This document shows, piece by piece, positions 47,093-55,841 of a DNA stretch of 64,000 nucleotides (the stretch's first letter is position 1; every line of letters begins with the position of its first letter). The notes under the pieces were generated by a model. It was not told where the DNA came from. It saw only the letters and a program-made list of their open reading frames with translations, and searched no databases. The position numbers and the translations under genes are program-made. Location of the stretch: NCBI GenBank assembly GCA_018287875.1, contig JAGVVL010000015.1, forward strand, positions 620,001-684,000, in the 5' to 3' direction. This DNA is from Nigrospora sphaerica (taxonomy: Eukaryota; Ascomycota; Sordariomycetes; Amphisphaeriales; Apiosporaceae).

Positions 47093-48664
47093 TTATCTCC
47101 CGGTCCTGGCTTCCGAAATCCTCACCCCGAGCATTCTTTCGCACTCCCTGATACTCTCCCGCTCCATCGCCTCGTACAGGTCCTCGGCATCCAACACGGG
47201 CGTCCCCAACGCCGCCTCCAAACCCGCGCGGTCCGGCCGACCGCGCTCCGGGAGCACCTGCTCGTCGCCGCCCGCGGCCGTCGCCGGCGCCAGGTTCGAA
47301 CGGAAGATGCCGGCCGCCGACAGCGGCAGGAAGTCCTCGTACGTGAGGGGCACGGCCTCGACGGCGCCGGCGCGCACCAGGTCTTCGAGGGCGTGGGGCG
47401 CGGGAGGCGACGGAGGGGGGGCCGGCGTGCCGGTGCCGGTGCAGCGGTACCGGAAGTAGACCAGCCGGCGCCGCCGCAGCTCGGCCCAGTCGTCCGGGTA
47501 GTCGGCGAAGGCGGCGCGCAGGGCGCCGTCGTGGTCCTCGGCCCCGTCCGACGCGGCGGCCAGCGCGCGCTGCATCAGGGTGTCGTAGAGGGCGCGGCCG
47601 GCAGGCGTGACGGCGGCGCCGCGTTCCTCGATCTCGCCGAAGCGGGCGCGGTGAGAGCCGCCGTGGGTCGCGGTGTCGGGACGGCCCGAAGCCGCCGCGG
47701 CCGGGGGCTGAACGGGGTACTGTGTCCGACCGGACGGCGGCGGCGACGGCGCCGCGGCGTCCGCGAAGACGATGGGCTCTTCGACGGCGAGGAAGCTGGT
47801 CTGGCGCAGCAGGACGGGGCAGGCGCGGGCGGGCGGGCCCTCGATGTGGGCCTTGACGCGCATGCCGGCGGCGCGCATGGCGCGCTGGGCGGCGGCGATG
47901 TCGAGGGTGCGCGGCGTCAGGTGGTTGATGTGCGGGGTGGCGAAGGCGGCGATGTCGGCGAGGATGGGGTGGGCGCGGGCGAGGGCGGCGTACTCGGCGG
48001 CGGTGGCGGCGGCGGTGGCGTGCCAGGCGAAGATGCGCAGGGCCTCGGGCACGAACTGCTGGCCCTGCACGGGCGTGAGGCGGCCGCCCTGCTTGCGGGC
48101 GGCGGCAAGGAGGCGGCACAGGGCGGCGCTGAAGAGGCGCGGGCGGCGGCGGGCCAGGAGCGTCTGGGCGAGGGCGCGCGCGCCGTCGTCGGGCAGCAGG
48201 TCCGGCCGCAGCACCGAGGTGAAGACGCGGAAGGGGTTGGCGCGCAGGGCGGCGGGCCCCACGGGCCGGAAGCAGGTGGCGTGCATAGGCAGGCCGGCGG
48301 CCGACAGGTCGTAGTAGCCGACCGGGCGCAGGCCGAGCAGGGCGAAGACTTCGCGCACCGTGGCCAGCTCGTCGGCGGTGCCGAGGCGGATGGCGCCGTG
48401 CCGCTCAATGTCCAGCCGCGCCGCGCTGACGTCGCCCGACCGCATCGCCAACACCCGCGGGTCGAGGCCCTGCGCCCCGTTCGGAGTCGCCGTGTTGACT
48501 TGCGACACGATGGACACGAGGTCGCCGTACAGCGGCACCTCGGCCTTGTACATGGCCGACATGGCCAGCGTGAACGAGGTCCGCAACTCATCGCAATCGG
48601 CCCACGCCTCCAAGTCCTTATCCCCCGCAAGCGACCCGCTTGTGGAGATAGCGGAGGGCGCCAT
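47093..48664 (-). CDS. DUF1338 / VOC-like 2-oxoadipate dioxygenase/decarboxylase family protein (HglS/YdcJ-like)
   Basis: Single exon, 523 aa. In bacteria the family (HglS, YdcJ) is a non-haem Fe(II) enzyme that converts 2-oxoadipate to D-2-hydroxyglutarate in lysine catabolism. The diagnostic RHGAIRLGT (H89, R93) and PVGYYDL are followed by NPFRVFTS and HINHLTPR (H245/H248). FGEIEERG near residues 342-349 supplies the third, acidic metal ligand; the H-H-E triad is family knowledge. The ATG at 48664 (MAPSAIST) is the first ATG of the frame, because the upstream extension would need a GTG start. Two Pro/Ala-rich insertions (about residues 301-335, and a PAPPPSPPAPH stretch before the C-terminal third) are unusual relative to bacterial members. 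It shares strand with the NRPS-like gene 3.4 kb upstream. Transfer from bacteria is possible but not shown. Confidence 0.9.
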   Translation of the reverse strand: MAPSAISTSGSLAGDKDLEAWADCDELRTSFTLAMSAMYKAEVPLYGDLVSIVSQVNTATPNGAQGLDPRVLAMRSGDVSAARLDIERHGAIRLGTADELATVREVFALLGLRPVGYYDLSAAGLPMHATCFRPVGPAALRANPFRVFTSVLRPDLLPDDGARALAQTLLARRRPRLFSAALCRLLAAARKQGGRLTPVQGQQFVPEALRIFAWHATAAATAAEYAALARAHPILADIAAFATPHINHLTPRTLDIAAAQRAMRAAGMRVKAHIEGPPARACPVLLRQTSFLAVEEPIVFADAAAPSPPPSGRTQYPVQPPAAAASGRPDTATHGGSHRARFGEIEERGAAVTPAGRALYDTLMQRALAAASDGAEDHDGALRAAFADYPDDWAELRRRRLVYFRYRCTGTGTPAPPPSPPAPHALEDLVRAGAVEAVPLTYEDFLPLSAAGIFRSNLAPATAAGGDEQVLPERGRPDRAGLEAALGTPVLDAEDLYEAMERESIRECERMLGVRISEARTGR

Positions 48665-49007
48665 GGCGATGAATGAGTGACAGAGCCCAGTACGGAGTTC
48701 GTAGGATGTGATGGATAACGTCCACCGCCGAAAAGAAACGACCGACACTTTCAGCGGGGATGATGAAGGTGATGAACGAGACAGTTAGGAAGACATATCA
48801 TTTCCCTCCAGGACATAGTATCCCAGTGCCATGACGAGGGCACATGGGTAACCATCTGCGGTCGACCGCTCCTTATCGATGCCGACACAGAGCTCGGATG
48901 CACTGCTCAGCCGCATGACACGAGCACGTGGCTGCCGTCTCCCCACTGGCAGAGGCATATCCTGGTCACCTTCCCGAACGCGAGGGAGGTAACGTAGGAA
49001 TGCGGAC

Positions 49008-49056
49008 CACGATACGGAAGGCGGAACAAGATACGGATCGCGGATCGCGATACGGA
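49008..49056 (+). repeat. Short GATACGG direct repeats
   Basis: The heptamer GATACGG occurs three times (CGATACGGAAGG, AGATACGGATCG, CGATACGGAATT), with ATCGCGGATCGCG in between. This local duplication lies upstream of the DUF1338 start codon and could be a binding-site cluster or simple slippage. Confidence 0.6.
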
Positions 49057-49298
49057 ATTGGCCGGGGATGTCGGGTGCGCTCAGGGTAGCGTCGGCCCGC
49101 CCAGCAACCAGAACGGCTTAGGGCGGGTGAGATTGCGCGGAAAGATCCGTCCGAGGGTATCATCATATGCCAGTCGTTCACAGTGACAGGACACCAGAAG
49201 CGAGGTGCGTTTGATGCGATATATACCATACGACGTTTGTCAGACACCAGAAGAAAAGTAATAGTGTTGAAGCCTGCAGCAGAAGAGGTAAAAATGGC

Positions 49299-49322
49299 AA
49301 AAAAAAAAAAAAAAAAAAAAAA
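49299..49322 (+). repeat. Poly-A tract (T-tract on the minus strand)
   Basis: Twenty-four A residues, then GAAAAG. On the minus strand this is a T-run starting about 30 nt past the tRNA 3' end, so it can serve as the Pol III terminator. It could alternatively be a retroposition poly-A tail. Confidence 0.85.
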
Positions 49323-49359
49323 GAAAAGAATTCTTTGATTGTTGCCAACCAGGATATAG

Positions 49360-49433
49360 TGACTCGGCTGGGGCTCGATCCCAGGACCTTCAGTGTGTTA
49401 GACTGACGTGATAACCAACTACACCACCAAGCC
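49360..49433 (-). tRNA. tRNA-Val (AAC)
   Basis: The minus strand folds into a full cloverleaf. The acceptor stem GGCTTGG pairs with CCGAGTC (two G-U pairs), and the discriminator is A. The D arm contains GTAGTTGGTTATCAC. The anticodon stem TCAGT/ACTGA encloses loop CTAACAC with anticodon AAC. The variable loop is AGGTC, and the T stem is CTGGG/CCCAG. No intron. The T loop reads ATCGAGC, so the usual T54 is A, which weakens the B box; it may be a slightly degenerate copy. The D and anticodon arms look exactly like fungal valine tRNAs. Confidence 0.88.
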
Positions 49434-51253
49434 TCTACTTTGCTGAATTTATCACATTATTTAGCTTTATAAAGGACACGTGCGTGAGCCACTCTGCTTA
49501 TTCATATCAAACGAAGAATGACAATGATAGTGCTGAGCCATCACTGCAGCATTCAATAGTAACTGGGTAACGGTGAGCAAGGAGAAGCTTTGTTGAACGC
49601 GTAAATTGTCCCTTGTCCGTCGCCTTACATATGGACGCTACGGTATGGGGATATTATCCCTAACCCTGACCCGGCGGTCGAACTCTAGAGGCTCCAACTT
49701 CGTCTTCGCTGTTCAACCACAACTGGCCACGCGACGACATCCTCCCGGCCCGCAGAGCCAACGCGTAGAGAGACGCGCTATGTTTCCCAATCCTTGCCGC
49801 CGTCCTATGCGTACTCACCGCAGGCCACGGAACGCCTTTATGCCGCAGCACCAGTCTGGTTCGGCGCCGGCTTCGGCTACTGAGCCACCTTTCGGAGGAA
49901 ACCAGCGACCGTAGCGCGGCCCATCCGCTCCCGCCACCCCCAAAGAATCCGGACCGAGATCTAGATCTTTGGAAGGCGGTGCCTTGCTGAGGCTTGAGTA
50001 TCCGTCGGCCATCCTCCTTCGCCGTGTTGGAAACGCCAATTTAGACTGACGACTCTTGATGTACGTCGACATTCATATCACCCAGTCCTCCTGAAGTTCG
50101 CCATGTGCTGTTTCTTCCCGGAATCGTTCTGTGTGGCGGCTATCCCCGTCTTGCGATGCAAGTCGTTTGATTCTCTACACGCCGGTTCCTAGTGGATCTG
50201 GCTGCCGATGGACTGGCGGCAATCACGTCCTGGTGGCTTGAGGGAAAGCTACTGGGGCGCTGAGGAGCATACAACCAGCGGCGTAGCTAGTGTCGGGCGA
50301 GAGGGAAGAAGTCTTTTTAAACTAGTATGCAATGAAATAAGACTGCTTGACTAATTCAGTGCGGTTCTGGGCTAGGGCTACAGAACCGACTCGAGATGAA
50401 GTACTAAGAAAAGGCGTCTGTCCCTTTATCTTTTATCAATTTCGCACGGCTATGTGGAGGGAATGGGGGACCTGTTAGTTGGGGTTGGTGATGGCGTCAA
50501 CCACTGCATACCGGCTCACTGAATGTTGCTGGCTCTAAGTGATCGTCAACAATGTCACGAATCGAGGAGATCACAAGGGAGAGAAACACCACGGGGACCG
50601 GAAACTTGATAGAGATGGTAAACAGTCTCGCGAGTGCGTGGCGCTAGCATGGCCGGGAAATGCAGGTATCCCGGCCAGGTTGGAACGAACGAAACAGCCA
50701 TTCTCCCTGTTACAGCATCAAAGACGAGGTTTCATGTAAACTTGCCCTTTCATGGCTTAGGGACCAGTCGTCTTCGGAGTACCTAAGTAGCTTATGTAGT
50801 TTATCTACGGCCCATTGATCCATGGCGATTAGCTTGGTCGCCTTGGATTCATAAGCTTATCAAGATCTGGGAGGTTAGCGGCCTTGGCCGCATCAGTACG
50901 TAGGGGCTCGTAGTCAGTAACTTTTTCGTCCTCGGAATAGACGACCGGAACCTACCGCTGCTTTTCAGGTCGCAGGAAGGCGGGTATAGGTGGCTGGCGA
51001 AAGGAGTCATCTTCTGGGACTGGCAGTGTAGAGACCAGTCCCTTCCATGGACAGTTTCAATCATTGAAACTCACGTAAGAGGCGGAATGGGCGATTTTCC
51101 AACTGCCCAGGTCGTCCCATTAATCACCGGAGGACGCGAAGCATAACGAACACGCCTTCATTTGGGGTGGCGAAGCAGGCAGGGGCTCTCTTTGAGTGGT
51201 GAGTCCATAGGGGTTCCTTGTTTTTCTCGCGCCCAGTGTATTATTTTTCCTGT

Positions 51254-51260
51254 TATAAAG
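51254..51260 (+). promoter_or_regulatory. TATA box of the second small secreted protein gene
   Basis: TATAAAG lies about 165 bp upstream of the ATG at 51419. Confidence 0.5.
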
Positions 51261-51305
51261 ACCGGTGACTTGGACGTTTATTTTTGTAGGTGGACATCAG
51301 TCTCC

Positions 51306-51392
51306 TACTTTCGACATCAGCATCCAACATCACTTTCGATACTAGCCTCTTACCTTGGACGCTAGCTTCCCTACTTTCGACACCAGCCTTCT
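51306..51392 (+). repeat. Three imperfect CTACTTTCGACAYCAGC leader repeats
   Basis: Degenerate copies (TACTTTCGACATCAGC, CACTTTCGATACTAGC, TACTTTCGACACCAGC) are spaced through the presumed 5' leader of the following secreted-protein gene, upstream of its ATG. Confidence 0.6.
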
Positions 51393-51418
51393 ACTTTTCC
51401 ACCGCGACTACCTACTCC

Positions 51419-51820
51419 ATGAAGCCCTTCGGACTTGTCGTGACCTGCTTCACGGCGGTGCAGGCCTGGCAGGTCGTCCTATGGGGCGAAAGCGGGTGTA
51501 AGGGAGCCAGCCACTCCATCCAGGATGCGCCTCCCTGCCGACAGCCTGGCAGCATGCCCGCCGACTTCGACGCCAAGAGCATGCAGGTCGTCAACGTGCC
51601 CGCGGGGTACAACGTCACGGCGTTTACCGACAACAATACTGGATGCTCCAAGATTACCGGGTCGTTTACCTGGATGTTCTGGTCGGCGGACGGTGGTGTT
51701 CAATGCCACGAGTAAGAAGGTCTTCCGGTTCTACCCGCGGGGTGATGCTGACGCGTGAGCCACAGCCTGGATCCCAATAAGAATGGGAAGTGGCGCATCG
51801 TTTCGGTCGACAGCGCCTGA
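51419..51820 (+). CDS. Small secreted cysteine-containing protein, 115 aa
   Basis: Exons 51419-51711 and 51766-51820 flank a 54-nt intron (GTAAGA donor, GCTGACG branch, CAG acceptor). Unspliced, the frame stops at 51715. Spliced, it continues in phase into DLDPNKNGKWRIVSVDSA. Signal peptide MKPFGLVVTCFTAVQA. The mature protein begins WQVVLWGESGCKG and has four cysteines (GCK, PPC, GCS, QCH), two N-glycosylation sites (NVT, NNT) and alternating hydrophobic strands (SMQVVNVPAGYNVTAF), suggesting a small beta-rich, disulphide-stabilised fold. This pattern of a C-terminal Lys-Trp-Arg strand and spaced cysteines recurs in widespread fungal small secreted proteins and candidate effectors. No activity is known to me. 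Confidence 0.8.
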
Positions 51821-52111
51821 GAGGAGCGTGGGAGAAACACTAGGATAGCGGACACACTACGCTCTCTTTCAGCATTGCAATCATGATCTGCCCTGGCGGC
51901 CCCTCCTGTCAATACGGGTTACGATTCGAGTTTCTTCTCATGCACTGGATGGAGGAGTTACCCGCACATGCTTTCTATGCAGCCGTTGCCCTTATACTTC
52001 AGATAAGAAACACTCTTTCAATAAAACACCGCACTCATTCAAGTGACGCCGGATCGTTATGTTGTCAGTGTCGCGCTCCTCCACTGACTTACGCCTCCGT
52101 AGGACGCCGAA
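51821..52111. other. Convergent 3' region
   Basis: About 290 bp between the stop codons of two genes that converge. It has an AT-rich AATAAAACACC near 52020 that could act as a polyadenylation signal. Nothing else seen. Confidence 0.5.
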
Positions 52112-55100
52112 TCAGAAATCCCACTGTTTGCACCACTGCTTAATCAAATTTGGCGTGACGGCCTCACTGTTGCGCATCGTGGGACTCCGAGCCATTGTCC
52201 GCTCCATGGCGAGAATGACGGGTGGCCGGCCCGCTTCCTCGCTGCGGGCCATGTCCTTATACGTGTCCAACAACTTGAGACCCGGGTTTCGTTCGAGGGC
52301 GGCCCTGGTCTGCGCCTCGCCGCTGTCCTCGACGCCGCTCCTCTCCAGCCGGCGCACCCACTCGCGAAAGGGCACCATTTCCGGCAGGCGTTCCTCGCCG
52401 TAGAAGTCGCGCACGGCGCCGGCGACCTCGGCCCACGTCGTGGCGGCGGGGTTCGCGCCGTGGTAGTAACCGCCGACGACGGCGGCGTCGGCGGGGCCCG
52501 GGGCCATGCCGCCGACCTCGAGCACGAGGCGCGCGACGCGCTCGACGGGCGTCCAGTCGACGCGGCGCTGACCCGCGAGGTCGGCCGGGAAGGCGCCCAG
52601 GAAGAGGCTGCTCGCTACGAGGCTCGGGAACCACTCGCGCCGGTTCCAGACGCCCGCGCCGGCCTCGAGCCCCGCGATCTGACCCACGCGCACGACAGCG
52701 GCGGGGAAGTCGCCGGCGGCGGCGGCGGCGTCGAGCACGAGGCCCGCCACGAGCTTGCCGGCGCCGTAGCCGCCGACGGCGAGGCCGAGGTCGGCGAGCG
52801 GCGCCTCGGGCACGACGCCGCCGGGCGCGTTCCAGCGGCCCACCGAGGCGACCGACGACACGAACAGGACGGCGACGCGCTTGGCGGCGCGCGCGGCGAG
52901 GTCGGCGGCGGCGCGCACGCCGGCGACGTGGGGCGCGAAGGCGGCCGCCGCGAGGTGGAAGTGGACGGGCCAGGCGTTGAGGACGACGCGGTCGGCGTCG
53001 CGCAGCAGCCGCGCGTACGTGGCCGCCGGCAGGCCCCAGCCGGGCCGGCCCGGGTCCGCGCGGTGGAACTCGGCCTTGGCCGCGTACGGAGGCGCCGCGT
53101 CGCCGTCCCGCAGCCCGCGCTCCGCCGCGGCCCGCGCCTGCTGCGCCGCGCCGCCGTCCGCCGCCCGGTTCAGGCACACGATGGTGCGCACGCGCGGGCT
53201 GCGCGCCAGAGCGTCCAGCAGGTACGCCCCCAGCGCCCCCGTCGACCCCGTCAGCACCACCGTCTGGCCCTCGCTCGCCGCCGCGGGCCGGCCCGGGTCG
53301 CCACGCTGCAGGTCGCGCGTGTATTCCTCAAGCAGGGCCGCCATGACCTCCTCCTGGTGTCGGCCGCCATCGTCGTCATTACGGCCGTCGCCCCCGGACG
53401 CCATACTCGTCTTCATAATGTACCGGGCCAGCTGTCGCGGCGTGGGGTTGCTGTACACGGCGCGTGGTGTCAGGGCGCCGGGCGGCAGATATTGGCCCGC
53501 CACGTCGAGGCCTGCACGTAGGAGGCGCGTGGCGCTGATGACTTGTGAGGAGTCGATGCCTTTCAATTTTAACACGTCAGTCCTTGGGCCCATCCCCTGC
53601 TCTCAACGACTAAGTCCGAGGATATGTCGTTGTTCTTACCAGCAACGAAAAAGTCGTCGTCGGACTCCAACACAGGACCCCCAAGATGGCCATGAAACAG
53701 CTTGCCGATGGCCCTGGTCAGTGCCTCCTCGGAGCTGAAGTCCAGGGCAGGTGCAGTCGCGGTAGCTGCGTCCATCTTCGCTGCCTCAGTTGCCGTCTCG
53801 TAAAGGTTGTCAATCTCGGGCGCGTACAGCTTCAGCGTCGACGCCTTTTGAAGTGAGCCCTTACCGGAACGCAAAAATGGTTTCTCGGGCTTAGTGACCA
53901 TAACCAGATCGCGGCTTATTCTACCATGCGCAGCCGTTCCCTTGTTGGCCCGTTCGACCCATGGCCACACACTTTCGACGAGCTCATGTCGCTCCTGGTC
54001 GTTCGCGGCATCTTTGGTCGGCTCCAGGATCAAACCTGGTTGAAATCGTCCCACACCCACCACCATGGCTCCTTTGATCTGGGGGTGGGCACCCACAATG
54101 TCCTCGATGGCGGCTGGGTGGAGCTTCTCGCCATTGGAGAATACAATCAGGTCGTCGACGCGGCCTTGATGTATCCAGAGGTTTGGAAGCGTGGGGTGTG
54201 GCCGGTATAGATCCTTGGTTGAGATCTCGTCCTCGTCAGGGAAGGTGTAGAAGAAGGGTTGTAGGCCCGGCTCCTTTCCTTGCCGAACGATTACCTGCTC
54301 GTAGAGGTCTTGTTCCCCCTGCTTCCGCCATTCACATTGCCCCTCGTCGAACCTGAAGGCGAACCATTGCCACATAGTAGGGTCTTTGCTGCAGTAGACT
54401 GGCATGGTGCAACACCTAGCGATCTTTCAGTCAGATGTTTCGGATGCCACGTCTATGGTGTCCCATAACTTACTCAGTTGATGCGATGACACTCATGAGA
54501 CGAACGCCGTGTTTGACCAGCAAGTCGCCCAATTCGGTGGAAAGACTGCCTGTGTTCTCCCGTCAACCCCATCTGTTAAAGTCTTGTGGTAAATGGCATA
54601 CGTACCGCCGCCGAAGGGCACCACTTTGAGCTTGCTCAGCGCATTGATTCCTTCTTCGTCGTGGCTCATGTCCTCCAGGATAGACGGAGGTATAATGGCC
54701 CCCTCAACGTCAAGGTTCTTCAAGGTTTCCGTGGCGAACTCAGCAGATAGCGGACGCTCTGCGATCCCTAGGGCTATGGGGATATCCCAGTAAGCAATGG
54801 TGAGCATAGAGACGTAGATACCGGCCGCGTGAAACAGTGGCACTATGTCTTTCGCATTAGTCCTGCTCGGTGAGAGGTTGCTGTGACAGCAGGCAACCTA
54901 TGGGGGTGTTGGACAAGAAGCAAACGTACTCGCCATGAACATCCGCTTGGCTGTGTTCGCCCACTCCCGCATGTATATATCCATGCCCTGCCACTCGCCC
55001 ATGGCGTGGTAGGCGTCGATGATGGCGATCATCCCTTGCCGGATCAGAACAGGTTTGGGCAGACCCGTGCTGCCGCTCGTGTGCAGCACGCACAGGGGCT

Positions 55101-55841
55101 CCCACTCGGCTTCTTCAAATGTCTTGTCAAAGGGGTAGTGCGCTACCTCCTCGGGCTCGGCAGGGAACCACGCGTCCAGCGGATCAATCTCGAGGGTTTT
55201 CATATCGCGCTGGAGCAACCAGGGCTGGACCATCGACTGCTGTGTTTTGGCGAAAGCGAGAATTCGGCAGTCCGTCTCCTCGAAAAGATCCAGCTGGCCC
55301 TCTTGGGAATTGCGTGGCGAAATGAAGAGGGTCTGGAGCTCGTCAGACTTTGAGATTGCCTTCCAGCACAGGAGGCAGCATGACGGGACTGCTCAAAAGC
55401 TCACCTTGTAGCCCGTCTTCACGGCCGCCAACAGCAGCACCTAAGGCGTCTTCGAGTCAGCAAGACGCGTCCTTGTGTAGCCGGCCCAGGCAACCATTTA
55501 GCGATTACCAGATAACGCGCATCATTCGGACCGATGTATGCAATTGTAGGGAACGTATCCCGACTGGGCTTGCCGCATTGGGCCACGATTAGGTGACAAA
55601 ATTTGTTGACGGCATTTGCAAACTGCCTGAAAGTGATGGTACGCCAACCGTCTTCGGGGATGGACGAGCATGCTATCTGGAAACATTCCTTCTGCGGTTC
55701 GTGAACAGCCTTATGGTCGATGATGTGCGGAATGAGCCGCTTGCCGTATGCATTGTTAGCAGTGGTGCGGTTTTGCGAAGCGTTGGCCTGCTGCTCTTGG
55801 GTAGCACCGTCAACAAGGAGGCCCATGATGGTACTTCTCAT
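52112..55841 (-). CDS. NRPS-like reductase: adenylation, carrier and thioester-reductase domains, 1102 aa
   Basis: Activates a carboxylic or amino acid as AMP ester, loads it on a phosphopantetheine arm and releases it by NADPH reduction as aldehyde or alcohol. Eight exons: 55509-55841, 55405-55440, 54930-55332, 54606-54842, 54474-54549, 53640-54415 and 52112-53559 make up seven of the joins I traced, with the 36-nt second exon bridging YIGPNDARYL to TLFISPRNSQ. All introns are 56-87 nt, GT-AG, and keep frame. Motifs: A3 HTSGSTGLPK (207-216), PLFHAAG, A5-like PFGGG, A8 GRVDDLIVFSNGEK (446-459), A10 with Lys in SGKGSLQK (546-552), carrier GIDSSQ with the arm Ser near 624, and reductase TGSTGALG (724-731) with SSVASVG, YGAGK and VRVGQIAG. 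The start at 55841 is 60 nt below TATAAAAA. No condensation domain. Substrate unknown. The domain order is that of Lys2-type aminoadipate reductases and of many fungal A-T-R enzymes. Confidence 0.9.

Larger units (their letters stand above)
48665..49359. other. Intergenic region, DUF1338 gene to tRNA
   Basis: About 700 bp. It contains the promoter of the minus-strand DUF1338 gene, short repeated GATACGGA-like motifs at 49008-49056, and an A24 run at 49299-49322. Confidence 0.5.
49434..51418. other. Intergenic region, tRNA to small secreted protein
   Basis: About 2 kb of mixed composition without a supported gene. AT-richer patches at 50,320-50,440 alternate with GC-rich ones. The last 150 bp are the promoter and leader of the secreted-protein gene. 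Confidence 0.5.

Noticed and set aside
47090..48676. 528-codon plus-strand frame
   Set aside because: Antisense shadow of the DUF1338 gene (Gly/Val/Arg-rich).
52460..53521. 353-codon plus-strand frame
   Set aside because: Antisense shadow of the reductase domain.
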